A stretch of 64,000 nt of DNA, from assembly GCF_024347655.1 (NCBI RefSeq), contig NZ_AP025515.1, positions 124,001-188,000 of the forward strand, written 5' to 3'. The notes beneath the pieces are model-generated. The model ran no database searches, was not told the origin of the DNA, and worked only from the letters and a program-made list of their open reading frames with translations. Both the position numbers and the translations under genes were made by a program. Positions 25,650 through 35,352 of the stretch are shown here, piece by piece (within the stretch, counting starts at the first letter, position 1; each line of letters begins with the position of its first letter). Source of the stretch: Vibrio toranzoniae (GTDB taxonomy: Bacteria > Pseudomonadota > Gammaproteobacteria > Enterobacterales > Vibrionaceae).

Positions 25650-27557
25650 ATGAAGAAAATACAAACGCTCGATCTAGATATTCCAGACGACATGAAGTCT
25701 GGCTGGCAGAACATCGTCGACCTTTTGGCAGAACTGACTCAAACGCCAGCAGCACTGATCATGCGCGTTCATGCCAATTCTATAGAAGTATTTTCAACCA
25801 GTAACAGCCAAAACAATCCCTACACTAAAGGGGATTCAGAAACCTTAGGGAGTGGGCTTTATTGCGAAAGCGTGATGGAGTCTCAGCAACAGTTGATTGT
25901 GCCCAATGCTTTAAGTGACCCTCAATGGGAAAATAACCCAGATATAGAGCTTGGTTTAGTCTCATACTGCGGTATCCCATTACTTTGGCCTAATGGTGAA
26001 CTCTTTGGCACCATTTGTATTTTGGACTCTAAAGAGAATCACTATACTCCTACCTATATCAAGCTATTAGAAAGCTTTCGCACTTCGATAGAGTCTCAGC
26101 TCAAAACTTTATTTCAGCATGCTAAGCTTACCCAAGTGAACCGCGAGTTAAAGAACCGCGTGTACAGTCGAACTAAAGATCTCGCCAGTCTTAATTATTC
26201 ATTAAACCAAGAAATTGATAAACGAAGAGCCGCCGAACAAAAAATAAACTTCCAAAAAAATCACGATCTCGGAACCGGTTTTTTGAACCGAAATGCATTC
26301 GAGTCTCGTTTAAATCAAAAGTTACTGTCACAGCGAAGGTTAACTGGTTGTTCGTTTGCTGTAATTCATATTGGATTTACTAATGGCAGGCGTATACAAG
26401 CACGTTATGGCTATAGCGCCTTAGATCAAGTACTTGTCGAGTATCGAAAACGAATCAACAACATTGACGATATTGAGGTATTAACGGCGCGCCCTACTTC
26501 TGTCGAGCTCGTTCTTGCTTTTAGCGTTAAGGATGTACACCACCGCCTTGAAGAACTCTGCCAAACTTTAGTTAAGGTCGGCCATTCAGAATTCTTGATC
26601 GAAAATGACAAAGTTCATTTGCATGCATTTATTGGGATTGCGATTACTGATAAAGAAGATCATGCAGAAAGCATTCTCCAAAAATCCTCAGAAGCGATGC
26701 TCGCCTGTAAAGATTCCGGACAAAAGTTCGCTTATTACTCTCAGTCTCACACAGAAGAACAAAGCCACATCAATAAGATAGAAGGATATTTATTACAAGC
26801 CGTTCGTAATGATGACCTCATGCTCTATTTTCAACCTAAGGTCTGCCCTTTGACTCATCGTTGGTTAGGTGCTGAAGCCTTACTACGTTGGCGCCATCCG
26901 ATTTTAGGTGATATCTCCAACGAGACCTTGATACATATGGCAGAGCAAAACGGTTTGATTTTTGAAGTAGGAAGCTTTGTTTTACGTAATGCGATTGAAA
27001 AAGCCAAAGAGTGGTCTGAATACGTCGATGATTTCAAGATGGCAGTTAATGTCTCTGCGGTACAACTTAAGAATGCACATTTTGCGGAACAAGTTGTCCA
27101 TTTATTAGAAACCTACCACCTTAAGCCTAGCTTCCTGGAACTCGAAGTTACCGAGAGTGGACTTATTGCAGATGAAGTTGTTGCTAAAAACACTTTAGAA
27201 CTGTTACACGACATTGGTGTTACCTTGTCACTAGATGATTTTGGTACAGGCTACGCCTCTTTCAGTTACCTTAAAAAATTCCCATTTGACTCAATTAAAA
27301 TTGATAAGAGCTTCATAGATCAGATGCTGCATTCAAATGAAGACTCTGAAATTGTTCGTTCTATTGTTCAAATTGCTAAGAAGTTAGACTTAAAAGTGAT
27401 TATTGAAGGCATAGAATCCGAAGTTCAGGAACAATTTATTATTGATGAAGGCTGTGATGTGGGCCAAGGCTACCTCTATGGTAAACCGATGCCGAGTAAA
27501 GAATTCGAACACAGCTTAATCAATCAAAACTATTTAGGGACAACTCGATACGCTTAA
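25650..27557 (+). CDS. GAF - degenerate GGDEF - EAL cyclic-di-GMP protein
   Basis: Start ATG 25650 follows a GGAG ribosome-binding site; a TTG at 25635 is the alternative. The 635-residue soluble protein has a GAF domain (~10-165; LGLVSYCGIPLLWPNGELFGTICILD), a coiled coil, a GGDEF-like domain (~200-360) and an EAL domain (~380-620). In the GGDEF domain the active loop reads RPTSVELVLAF, so cyclase activity is unlikely. The EAL domain keeps AEALLRWRH, the N in AVNVSAVQL, LEVTESG and LDDFGTGYASFSYL, consistent with an active phosphodiesterase. The GAF domain probably senses a small ligand. Confidence 0.88.
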   Translation: MKKIQTLDLDIPDDMKSGWQNIVDLLAELTQTPAALIMRVHANSIEVFSTSNSQNNPYTKGDSETLGSGLYCESVMESQQQLIVPNALSDPQWENNPDIELGLVSYCGIPLLWPNGELFGTICILDSKENHYTPTYIKLLESFRTSIESQLKTLFQHAKLTQVNRELKNRVYSRTKDLASLNYSLNQEIDKRRAAEQKINFQKNHDLGTGFLNRNAFESRLNQKLLSQRRLTGCSFAVIHIGFTNGRRIQARYGYSALDQVLVEYRKRINNIDDIEVLTARPTSVELVLAFSVKDVHHRLEELCQTLVKVGHSEFLIENDKVHLHAFIGIAITDKEDHAESILQKSSEAMLACKDSGQKFAYYSQSHTEEQSHINKIEGYLLQAVRNDDLMLYFQPKVCPLTHRWLGAEALLRWRHPILGDISNETLIHMAEQNGLIFEVGSFVLRNAIEKAKEWSEYVDDFKMAVNVSAVQLKNAHFAEQVVHLLETYHLKPSFLELEVTESGLIADEVVAKNTLELLHDIGVTLSLDDFGTGYASFSYLKKFPFDSIKIDKSFIDQMLHSNEDSEIVRSIVQIAKKLDLKVIIEGIESEVQEQFIIDEGCDVGQGYLYGKPMPSKEFEHSLINQNYLGTTRYA

Positions 27558-27610
27558 AGCGCGAAAGAGTAGTTAGTTTTCAATTTAGGCCTACTTTCTC
27601 TTTACTCTAT

Positions 27611-27642
27611 AGGTGGTGATTTTTATAATCGCCGCCTTTCTG
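27611..27642 (+). terminator. Terminator of GAF-GGDEF-EAL gene
   Basis: AGGTGGTGATT and AATCGCCGCCTT pair with two G-T contacts around an AT loop; a T-rich tail follows. Confidence 0.6.
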
Positions 27643-27677
27643 TTTTTATCTTTCCCCTTATATAGGCATTCCTCGTT

Positions 27678-29333
27678 ATGGATCAGTTGACTGCAAAGCT
27701 TAAAAAGCTCGAAAAACAAAACTACCGTGCATATCAACAAATTAAAGGTCAATACGACTTTGCTGATTTTGAATTACACATCGACCACATTCAAGGTGAC
27801 CCGTACGCGTCAGCTTCTCGTTTTCGCGCAACGCGCGCGTGGTCGTTAACTGGGTTAGATTGGCTGAAAGAAAAGTCTTACGAATACCAAGTAGCAGCTC
27901 GTGACTTTATTGCACGTAGCTTCTCTGAGTTCGCTAAACAAGAATCTTCCATATCTATCGCTCTGACGGGTCAAACGGTTTTAGACAGCACATCGGTTGT
28001 GTTTACTGAGCACGGTATTGAACTTCGTTTCCGTATCAACCTACCAGCTGATGGACGTAGCATTCTTGCTAAGAAAGCGCTCAACATCATCACTTTCTAC
28101 TTACCGAAGTTTATTCGCCGTGCAACGCTTGAGCGTGAACTGAACATCGATGCGATGATCAAACATTGTGAAACGATTGAAGACCAAGAAGCGCTACGTG
28201 CTCAATTAAACGAAAATAATCTAGCGTCATTCGTTGCTAACGGCAGTGTGCTACCCCGTATCGCGGGTAACTGTGATCTTCCAATGAAAGATGCAGTTCC
28301 TTTTACAGCGCCAGAATCATTGAGCGTAACACTAAACACGCCAAACCAAGGTGATGTGACTGGCCTAGGCATTCCTAAAGGCATCACATTGATCGTTGGC
28401 GGTGGTTTCCACGGTAAATCGACGCTATTGAACGCTGTTGAACGTTCTATCTACAATCATATTCCTGGTGATGGTCGCGAGGGTATTGTGACTGCCATTG
28501 ATACGATGAAGATTCGTGCGGAAGATGGCCGATGTGTACACAGCTTGAACTTGTCAAACTACATCAACCATTTACCAATGAAGAAAGACACGTGTGATTT
28601 TAGTACTCAAGATGCGTCTGGCTCTACGTCTCAAGCGGCTTGGTTACAAGAGTCAATTGAAGCCGGTGTACAAACTCTACTTATCGATGAAGATACGTCA
28701 GCGACCAACTTCATGATTCGTGATGAGCGTATGCAGGCTTTAGTCTCTAAAGGGGACGAGCCAATCACACCGCTTGTTGATCGTATCGGGCAACTACGTG
28801 AAGAGATGGATATCTCAACCATCGTGGTAATGGGTGGTTCTGGTGATTACCTAGACGTAGCAAACACTGTAATTCAAATGCACGACTACCAAGCGGTAGA
28901 CGTGACTGAAAAAGCAAAAGATGTGATTGCTCAGCACCCTACTCAACGTACTAATGAATGTGAAACGGCTTTAGAGATGTTTGTACCGCGTTCATTGAAC
29001 CGCGTATCACTGATGAACATTCTTATGGATGGCAAGTTCCGTGTTAGCGCGAAAGGCAAAGAATCACTGCGCTTTGGTAAAGAGTTCGCAGACCTTTCTG
29101 CATTAGAGCAACTTGAGTCAACATCAGAGGTCAATGCGATCGGTTGGGCTTGGTTTCAGTTTGCACAAACGCCAGGTTGGTCAAATAATCCAGCGAAAGA
29201 GTTCAACACTATTTTAGAAAACGAATGGCACGCTAACATGCCAAAGTACGGTGATTTAGCAAAACCAAGAACGTTGGACATTATGGCTGCTTTGAACCGT
29301 ATGCGTAAGTCTCAGTTCAAACCTACTAACTAG
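27678..29333 (+). CDS. ABC-class ATPase, COG3044-type
   Basis: The 551-residue soluble protein lacks transporter features. An N-terminal domain (~1-220) precedes a P-loop at about 239-250 (VGGGFHGKSTLL) and an acidic Walker-B-like LLIDEDTSATNF (~335). This pattern matches the predicted ABC-class ATPase family COG3044. Its biochemical role was unknown as far as I know; an RNA- or nucleotide-linked role has been suggested for a eukaryotic relative. It is a single gene with its own terminator. Identification as this family is confident, function is open. Confidence 0.82.
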   Translation: MDQLTAKLKKLEKQNYRAYQQIKGQYDFADFELHIDHIQGDPYASASRFRATRAWSLTGLDWLKEKSYEYQVAARDFIARSFSEFAKQESSISIALTGQTVLDSTSVVFTEHGIELRFRINLPADGRSILAKKALNIITFYLPKFIRRATLERELNIDAMIKHCETIEDQEALRAQLNENNLASFVANGSVLPRIAGNCDLPMKDAVPFTAPESLSVTLNTPNQGDVTGLGIPKGITLIVGGGFHGKSTLLNAVERSIYNHIPGDGREGIVTAIDTMKIRAEDGRCVHSLNLSNYINHLPMKKDTCDFSTQDASGSTSQAAWLQESIEAGVQTLLIDEDTSATNFMIRDERMQALVSKGDEPITPLVDRIGQLREEMDISTIVVMGGSGDYLDVANTVIQMHDYQAVDVTEKAKDVIAQHPTQRTNECETALEMFVPRSLNRVSLMNILMDGKFRVSAKGKESLRFGKEFADLSALEQLESTSEVNAIGWAWFQFAQTPGWSNNPAKEFNTILENEWHANMPKYGDLAKPRTLDIMAALNRMRKSQFKPTN

Positions 29334-29363
29334 ATTGTCTACCAGATAGCACTGTTTCAACTT

Positions 29364-29392
29364 ACGGCTCTCATTCATGAGGGCCGTTTTTT
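29364..29392 (+). terminator. Terminator of COG3044-type gene
   Basis: ACGGCtCTCA-ttca-TGAGgGCCGT stem followed by TTTTT. Confidence 0.85.
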
Positions 29393-29624
29393 ATATGGTG
29401 CCCCCTTCCTTGCAATACCAACTCTATAACGATTAATACATCAATAACGCTATTTTTACGTTGTTAACAACCGACTTATTGGGTGTGACTTAAGCCGATA
29501 TGTTTCAATTAACTATAAGTTATCCCTGACAATCCAAATAATGACACAGCTTTTACAATGCCCTAGTGGTATTCAGATAAAGTTCAGCCTTGGAAAGTGT
29601 AACTAAATGTAACAGGTCGATATA

Positions 29625-31526
29625 TTGATGAACCACAAAGGCGTAAGAATTCGTGACCATAAAAGCGAAATAAATTTGTTTCGAAACCGAGTTATCGTCG
29701 CATTTATTGGGATTTTTATTTTCACCTTCGTCTTAGTTGGAAACCTATATAGGCTCCAAGTAGAAAACTTCGAAAGTTACCAAACCCGAGCGGATGGTAA
29801 TAGAATCAAAGTACTGCCTATCGCGCCTACTCGCGGGCTGATATATGATCGTAATGGCGTGTTATTGGCGGAAAATCAACTCGTCTTTGATTTGACCATG
29901 ATTCCAGAGCAAACTGCTGACATTGACTTAATGCTCGAAAAACTCCACCAATTCATCCCGCGTGATCCTGAACAGATTACTCGTTTCAAAAAACGTTATC
30001 ACAACACACGTCGTTTTAAATCTGTGACTATATTGGAGAACCTAACTGAAAAAGAGATTGCGAAGTTCTCCGTTCATCAATATCAATTCCCCGGCCTGTC
30101 TATCGATACCAGTTTGAAACGATTCTATCCAAATGGTGAGGTTCTTACTCATATCTTAGGATATGTGGCACACATCAATGATAGCGATCTTAGAAAGTTG
30201 GGAGAACAAGGTATAGAAGCGAACTATCAAGCGACGACCGTCATCGGTAAGCTTGGCGTTGAGCGATATTACGAAGACATACTTCATGGCACCAAAGGTT
30301 ATCAAGAGGTCGAAGTCAATAGCCGTGGCCGTGTTGTGAGAACGATTCAATATGTGCCTCCAGTTGCCGGCAAAGACATTGTTTTAAATATTGATATCGA
30401 ACTACAAAAATACGTTTTCAACCAACTGAACCATCGTACCGGTAGTGCAGTGATTCTCGATCCAAAAGACAATAGCGTATTGGCGATGGCATCTAGTCCT
30501 AGCTATGATCCGAATCTCTTTGTCGATGGCATTTCTAGTAAAGACTACCAAGCCTTATTAAACGATCCATCCCGCCCACTGGTGAATAGAACAACCTTAG
30601 GTGTGTACCCGCCCGCTTCGACCGTCAAACCCTTTATGGCCGTTGCTGGCTTACAAGAACATGTCATTTCGGAAAATACCGTGCGTAACGACCATGGTAT
30701 ATGGCGAATCCCCGGCTCCAAATCAAACTCGAAAGCTTGGCGAGACTGGAAACGTTGGGGACACGGGCCTGTTGATGTGACGCGAGCGATTGAAGAATCT
30801 GTAGATTCGTTCTTCTATCAAACGGCCTTTGATTTAGGTATCGACCGCATTTCTACTTGGATGAACCGTTTTGGTTTTGGTAAACCTACAGGCATCGATA
30901 TCTATGAAGAAAGTAACGCCAATATGCCGACTCGTGATTGGAAGATGATGCGTTATCACACGCCTTGGTATCAAGGTGATACCGTGCCGATTGGTATCGG
31001 ACAAGGTTATTGGACTTCTACTCCACTGCAACTAGCTAAAGCCACATCTGTGTTAGTGAATCACGGTAAGGTGATGCCTCCACACATTCTAAGAGCAACG
31101 TTAGATCATGGTGAAGACTTTGATACGCAAACGCCTGTTGTGCCAAAACAGATGGCATCGATTGAAGAAGTACCCGATGAGGTTTGGGACGTACCAATTA
31201 ATGCAATGAGGTTGGTAAACAATGGCAGTCGAGGCAGTGGTCGAAGAGCCTTCAAGGGCGCTGAGTATGTAAGCGGTGGTAAATCAGGAACGGCACAGGT
31301 TTTCGACTTGGCAAAGGATCAGGTCTATAACTCGAAGAAGCTAGCACGTCACCTACTCGACCACGCGCTTTATACCGCGTTTGCACCTTATGATAACCCT
31401 GAATATGTTGCGACAGTGGTTATCGAGCATGGTAACGGTGGTTCAAAAGTGGGTGCGCCATACATTCGTAAGGTACTCGATTACGCATTTGAACATAAAA
31501 GTGGCGAAAGAAAAGATCACTCGTAG
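29625..31526 (+). CDS. mrdA: Penicillin-binding protein 2 (transpeptidase)
   Basis: The 633-residue class B PBP has a short cytoplasmic tail, one membrane helix (~22-45), a PBP-dimer domain (~65-240) and a transpeptidase domain (~265-615). The catalytic motifs are S332-T-V-K335, S-V-D in EESVDSFF, and KSGTAQ. The segment RDWKRWGHGPVDVTRAIEES is very close to E. coli PBP2. PBP2 cross-links side-wall peptidoglycan with the Rod complex. Unlike the usual locus, no rodA, rlpA or dacA lies next to it, so it is either a relocated or a second copy. Confidence 0.93.
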   Translation: MMNHKGVRIRDHKSEINLFRNRVIVAFIGIFIFTFVLVGNLYRLQVENFESYQTRADGNRIKVLPIAPTRGLIYDRNGVLLAENQLVFDLTMIPEQTADIDLMLEKLHQFIPRDPEQITRFKKRYHNTRRFKSVTILENLTEKEIAKFSVHQYQFPGLSIDTSLKRFYPNGEVLTHILGYVAHINDSDLRKLGEQGIEANYQATTVIGKLGVERYYEDILHGTKGYQEVEVNSRGRVVRTIQYVPPVAGKDIVLNIDIELQKYVFNQLNHRTGSAVILDPKDNSVLAMASSPSYDPNLFVDGISSKDYQALLNDPSRPLVNRTTLGVYPPASTVKPFMAVAGLQEHVISENTVRNDHGIWRIPGSKSNSKAWRDWKRWGHGPVDVTRAIEESVDSFFYQTAFDLGIDRISTWMNRFGFGKPTGIDIYEESNANMPTRDWKMMRYHTPWYQGDTVPIGIGQGYWTSTPLQLAKATSVLVNHGKVMPPHILRATLDHGEDFDTQTPVVPKQMASIEEVPDEVWDVPINAMRLVNNGSRGSGRRAFKGAEYVSGGKSGTAQVFDLAKDQVYNSKKLARHLLDHALYTAFAPYDNPEYVATVVIEHGNGGSKVGAPYIRKVLDYAFEHKSGERKDHS

Positions 31527-31534
31527 TAAAAACC

Positions 31535-31572
31535 AAGCCCCCATTGGTATCACTCACAATGGGGGCTTTCTA
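31535..31572. terminator. Bidirectional terminator between PBP2 and J-domain genes
   Basis: AAGCCCCCATTG and CAATGGGGGCTT form a perfect 12-bp stem between convergent genes. Confidence 0.85.
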
Positions 31573-31604
31573 TTGGAGGTAACCACGCAGTAAGTGCTTT
31601 TCAA

Positions 31605-32243
31605 TTACGAACTTCGTAGTACGTGCCATGCTTCACAGAGCGTCTGAAACTTGGAGGTATTGCCCTCATCTCTATCCGGATGCCAACGCAGTGCAAGGCG
31701 TCTCCATCGCTTTCGAATATCTTGTTGAGTCGCATCCAGTGGTAACTCGAATAAACTGAGCGCATTGCTTCTGTCCATATCCGTTTCGCTGCCACCGACA
31801 AACTTCTTGTAGCGCGTCCAAAACTCATTCAACAGCCGCTTTACTTCACCTTCATCAGCTTCATAGTTAAGCCAATTGATATAGTAATCACGCAGTGGGT
31901 CTTCAATATCGATTGTATGAGTGCTGCCATGATAACGCCCGTTCATCAATTCAATGTCCATGGCTTGAACCTGAAGCCAGCTGTCAGGGTATAAGGTGTC
32001 TTGCAACTGATAGAGTGCATTCATGATTAAGAAGTTTTTTTTGAATAGCTCTTTTTCAGGCACGGAATCTAATACTGGCACCAAGCCGAGATCGTTGAGA
32101 TGCGCCGCCAAGGTATGCACTTTCCATCCACTCGGTTGTTGCTTAAGCACCTCCAGAATGGGCCAAAGCAAAGGGTTCTCCATATGTGCCTGAAAAGTGG
32201 ACCTAATACCTTGATGATTTGATGTAGCTGCTTTGTCAGACAT
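31605..32243 (-). CDS. DnaJ-related protein with C-terminal J domain
   Basis: The 212-residue protein has an N-terminal region (~15-140) resembling the DNAJ-related domain (NPLLWPILEVLKQQPSGWKVHTLAAHL...) and a C-terminal J domain (~158-208) with the essential HPD motif in LRWHPDRDEG. J domains stimulate the ATPase of Hsp70 (DnaK). The N-terminal part probably binds a client. It reads convergently with the PBP2 gene. Confidence 0.88.
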   Translation of the reverse strand: MSDKAATSNHQGIRSTFQAHMENPLLWPILEVLKQQPSGWKVHTLAAHLNDLGLVPVLDSVPEKELFKKNFLIMNALYQLQDTLYPDSWLQVQAMDIELMNGRYHGSTHTIDIEDPLRDYYINWLNYEADEGEVKRLLNEFWTRYKKFVGGSETDMDRSNALSLFELPLDATQQDIRKRWRRLALRWHPDRDEGNTSKFQTLCEAWHVLRSS

Positions 32244-32356
32244 AATTAAGTAAGCCTATTGACGTATATATTGAAGTAACTTGTTAATTGAAATCGATTC
32301 ATGGTCACTTGTCGAGGTTCAAACAAATTAAATTTCATACCGTTAGACGTGTAAAA

Positions 32357-32383
32357 ATAAAAAAAGCCAGCTTTACGCTGGCC
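32357..32383 (-). terminator. Terminator of 2OG-Fe(II) oxygenase gene
   Basis: On the reverse strand GCCAGC-gtaaa-GCTGGC is followed by seven T residues. Confidence 0.85.
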
Positions 32384-32408
32384 CCTTACAATATACAATT
32401 AAGACGAA

Positions 32409-33248
32409 TTAGATAACACCAAGTTCTCTTAATCGCTCCATTAGGTATTCGTTCGCCGTGTACTTTTCAGAGAGTACCACTTCTGGTTTCGGATGAAGGA
32501 AAAGTGGTAGAGAAATACGTGATTTCTCTTGACGCGCACCCGATGGATTGATTACACGGTGAGTCGTTGATGGGAAGTAACCACCAGACGCTTCTTGTAG
32601 CATGTCACCGATGTTGATGATCATGTTGCCGAAATCACATGGAACATCTAACCACTCATCATTCTGTGCTTTAACTTGTAGGCCAGGCTCGTTCGATGCA
32701 GGCAGGATAGTCAGCAGGTTAATGTCTTCATGAGCAGCAGCACGGATTGCACCTGGTTCTTCATCACCTTGCATTGGTGGGTAGTGAAGTACGCGAAGCA
32801 AGGTTTGTTGACTACCATTGATCATTTCAGAAAGTGCGATTGAGAACTTCTCTTGTACTTCTTGTGGCGCGTGCGCTTCAACCCAACCTAGAAGCTCTTG
32901 AGCAAATGCGTTTGCGCGTTGGTAGTAATCTAGAATCTGTTCTTTCAGCGGTTCAGGAACCTGACCCCACGGGTAGACATGAAAGTACTCTTTAATATCT
33001 TTTACAGTGTGTCCCTTTGCAACTTCCGACACTGAAGGCGGAAAGTATCCATCTTGTGTTTCAACATTAAAGTGGAAGTTTTCTTTCTCTTCAGAAATGA
33101 AGAATTGGTACCAGTTTTCGTAAATTGACTCAACAAGCTCTTTTGGGATCGGGTGGTTTTTTAGTACGCCAAATCCAGTTTCACGTAGAGAGCGAACAAA
33201 TTGTTCTGCTGCGTCGTCAGCAAGATAATCGACAGTTTCCAGTTTCAT
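32409..33248 (-). CDS. 2-oxoglutarate/Fe(II) oxygenase, isopenicillin-N-synthase-like
   Basis: The 279-residue cytoplasmic protein has the jelly-roll oxygenase fold. An N-terminal DIOX region (ETGFGVLKNHPIPKELVESIYENW) precedes the iron ligands H-x-D in AAHEDINLLT and the distal H in TTHRVINP. The R-x-S co-substrate motif is in KSRISLPLFLHP. Such enzymes oxidise small molecules; the substrate cannot be told from sequence. It is a single gene with a strong terminator. Confidence 0.87.
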   Translation of the reverse strand: MKLETVDYLADDAAEQFVRSLRETGFGVLKNHPIPKELVESIYENWYQFFISEEKENFHFNVETQDGYFPPSVSEVAKGHTVKDIKEYFHVYPWGQVPEPLKEQILDYYQRANAFAQELLGWVEAHAPQEVQEKFSIALSEMINGSQQTLLRVLHYPPMQGDEEPGAIRAAAHEDINLLTILPASNEPGLQVKAQNDEWLDVPCDFGNMIINIGDMLQEASGGYFPSTTHRVINPSGARQEKSRISLPLFLHPKPEVVLSEKYTANEYLMERLRELGVI

Positions 33249-33447
33249 GACTTTCTTTCTTGTTATGTAGTGATTCAGGGATTTTATGGTTCGCTTTGCT
33301 GTAAATCAAACTTTTGTGAAACTCTCGCAATCGTTTGTCTAGATACTGGGCTATAACGCTTATTTTCAACAGGTTTGGTAAATCAAACTCAATTGAACAG
33401 CGTTCATTATTATGTAACTATATCTAAAAATTCTACGAGAGATTGAT

Positions 33448-34056
33448 ATGACAACAACGCCTCTTGCTAAAAACATCCCCTTGCTGTCACTGACAGTTCT
33501 TTACCTGACTGTATTTCTATTCTCTGCTATTGAACCTTTTTCAAGGGCGGTATGGATAGCAGAAATCACCCCCGCCCTTAGTATTCTTGCCGGTATATGG
33601 TGGCTTTCTACCAAGCTCACCTTTTCAAAGACAGCGTACGTTCTAATGTTTATTTGGCTAGCTCTACACACAATTGGCGCCAAATACACTTTCGCAGAAG
33701 TGCCCTTTGATTGGTTTAACAACATGATAGGCTCTGATCGCAATAATTTTGATCGAGTCGCTCATTTTGCTATTGGTCTTTATGCTTACCCGCTCGCTGA
33801 ATATTTGATTCGTAAGAAATTAGCTCAACCAGTGTTGGCGTGTTTCTTTGCTCTATTCGCCATCATGAGTGTTGCAGCAGGGTATGAGATTATTGAATGG
33901 TGGTACGCGGAAATTGCAGGTGGCGATGAAGGTATCGCATTCCTTGGGTCACAAGGTGATATTTGGGATGCTCAGAAAGACATGCTCTGCGATACAACTG
34001 GAGCAATAGTCTCGTTGTTACTTCTCAAGCTTCAAGGGCGAGTTAGAGTTCATTGA
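33448..34056 (+). CDS. yjdF: Inner-membrane protein, YjdF/DUF2238 family
   Basis: The 202-residue protein has about six membrane helices. It also has family-typical polar motifs: ALHTIGAKYTFAEVPFDWF, NNFDRVAHFAIGLYAYPLAEYL, AGYEIIEWWYAEIAGG and FLGSQGDIWDAQKDMLCD. The repeated His/Asp/Glu pattern between helices suggests a metal or catalytic site, but the function is unknown. The length fits the family. Transcription ends at a bidirectional terminator shared with the zinc-ribbon gene. Confidence 0.88.
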   Translation: MTTTPLAKNIPLLSLTVLYLTVFLFSAIEPFSRAVWIAEITPALSILAGIWWLSTKLTFSKTAYVLMFIWLALHTIGAKYTFAEVPFDWFNNMIGSDRNNFDRVAHFAIGLYAYPLAEYLIRKKLAQPVLACFFALFAIMSVAAGYEIIEWWYAEIAGGDEGIAFLGSQGDIWDAQKDMLCDTTGAIVSLLLLKLQGRVRVH

Positions 34057-34112
34057 TACTAGCCTCCAATTCTTAACATCAAGATCAGTTCTTAACTTCA
34101 ATAACAGGTCTG

Positions 34113-34147
34113 AAATGCCACACACAATTAGTGCTGTGGCATTTTTA
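34113..34147. terminator. Bidirectional terminator between yjdF and zinc-ribbon gene
   Basis: AAATGCCACA and TGTGGCATTT form a perfect 10-bp stem with a 12-nt loop and a T-run. Confidence 0.85.
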
Positions 34148-34396
34148 TTTCATCGTGACTTTACCGCCAACAAATTTGTAGGCTGGCGTGCCTCTAACGA
34201 AGGTATCACGTGCGAACTCTATGCCACATTCAGGGCAAATACAGGGCTCTGTCGTGAAATCTTCAACAATGCGTTCTTTAAAACACTTGACGAGAGCACC
34301 TTTACCACCTTTCCGATACTTGAAAAGTTGTGTCTTACATTTTGCGCAGAAAATCTGAACCGTCTTAGTCGGTTGTTTCTTGTTTGGTTTAGCCAT
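34145..34396 (-). CDS. Zinc-ribbon protein
   Basis: The 83-residue basic protein carries two Cys pairs, FCAKCKTQLF and CICPECGIEF, separated by about 30 residues: a four-Cys zinc ribbon. Basic stretches (MAKPNKKQPTKT; YRKGGKGALVK) suggest nucleic-acid contact. The upstream EamA transporter gene ends 15 bases before its start, so the two are likely co-transcribed. The function is unknown. Confidence 0.75.
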   Translation of the reverse strand: MAKPNKKQPTKTVQIFCAKCKTQLFKYRKGGKGALVKCFKERIVEDFTTEPCICPECGIEFARDTFVRGTPAYKFVGGKVTMK

Positions 34397-34410
34397 AGTG
34401 ATTCAACTCT

Positions 34411-35322
34411 TTATTTCTTAAGTTTAGGGGCGACAAGAACCAAGCTTATCCCCAGTAAAATGACGGTCGAAGAGATAACAAATTGCATAGTGACCGGCTC
34501 GGACAAGAGTAAGACCCCACCAAGTGTTGCGATAACAGGAACAGAGAGTTGCGCGATGGATGCAACAACGGTGTTTAGTTTCTTAACGACGTAATACCAC
34601 AAGCTATAACCCACGCCAGAGGCCACAGCTCCCGATAATACTGCGTAAATCAAACCTTGCTCGGTTATGGATATTTGTTCCGCGACGCTCGGAATGAAGG
34701 CTAGAAGACTTAACAATGCAAGAATGACTAACGAACCAAAACCAAAATTGGCCGTAGTCGATTGAAGTGCGTTTGTCGATTTCTTGCCTGCCAGTGTGTA
34801 AATGCCCCACCCAACCCCAGCTAAAGCCATTAATATGATGGAGATTAGATCCGATGAGCCTGTCGTGCCCGTCGGCATGAGCAAATAAACAAGCCCCGCA
34901 ACAGACAATAAACACCCAACCCACTCAATCGATGACATTCTGTTACCAGCTAATAGGTGCGCTGCAATCATGGTGAATTGCACCGCGACAAACAACACCA
35001 AAGCACCAAGCCCTGCACCTAGCGTTAAGTAAGCAAACGAAAAGCCGAACATATAAACCAGTAGAGTCAATATCGCGGTTAGATCAAACTGAGTGCGAAC
35101 CTTGGTATAGATCGATGTGTTGCTGTCTGCTGCTTTAACTTGTTTGCGCTTAGCGTTTGAAGATAAGGTTAATAAAATCAATAAAGTGAGTGCTCCCGAT
35201 AACATACGCACGATCGAAAAACTCAAAGGATCAATCGTTTGATCCATTAAGGCCCAACGACACAATACTGAATTGGCAGCAAATGCCAGCAGCGTAATGA
35301 GTGTGATAATCACGGTTTGCAT
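34411..35322 (-). CDS. EamA-family (DMT) transporter
   Basis: The 303-residue protein has ten hydrophobic helices arranged as two EamA repeats (~5-145 and ~160-300), each starting with the typical ANSVLCRWALM... and WGIYTLAGKKS patterns. Members export amino acids or metabolites across the inner membrane. The substrate is unknown. It is followed closely by the zinc-ribbon gene and preceded by the SgrR-type regulator gene only 30 bases away. Confidence 0.9.
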   Translation of the reverse strand: MQTVIITLITLLAFAANSVLCRWALMDQTIDPLSFSIVRMLSGALTLLILLTLSSNAKRKQVKAADSNTSIYTKVRTQFDLTAILTLLVYMFGFSFAYLTLGAGLGALVLFVAVQFTMIAAHLLAGNRMSSIEWVGCLLSVAGLVYLLMPTGTTGSSDLISIILMALAGVGWGIYTLAGKKSTNALQSTTANFGFGSLVILALLSLLAFIPSVAEQISITEQGLIYAVLSGAVASGVGYSLWYYVVKKLNTVVASIAQLSVPVIATLGGVLLLSEPVTMQFVISSTVILLGISLVLVAPKLKK

Positions 35323-35352
35323 TGTGTTGTCCTAATCGAGTTGTCTCGGGTT

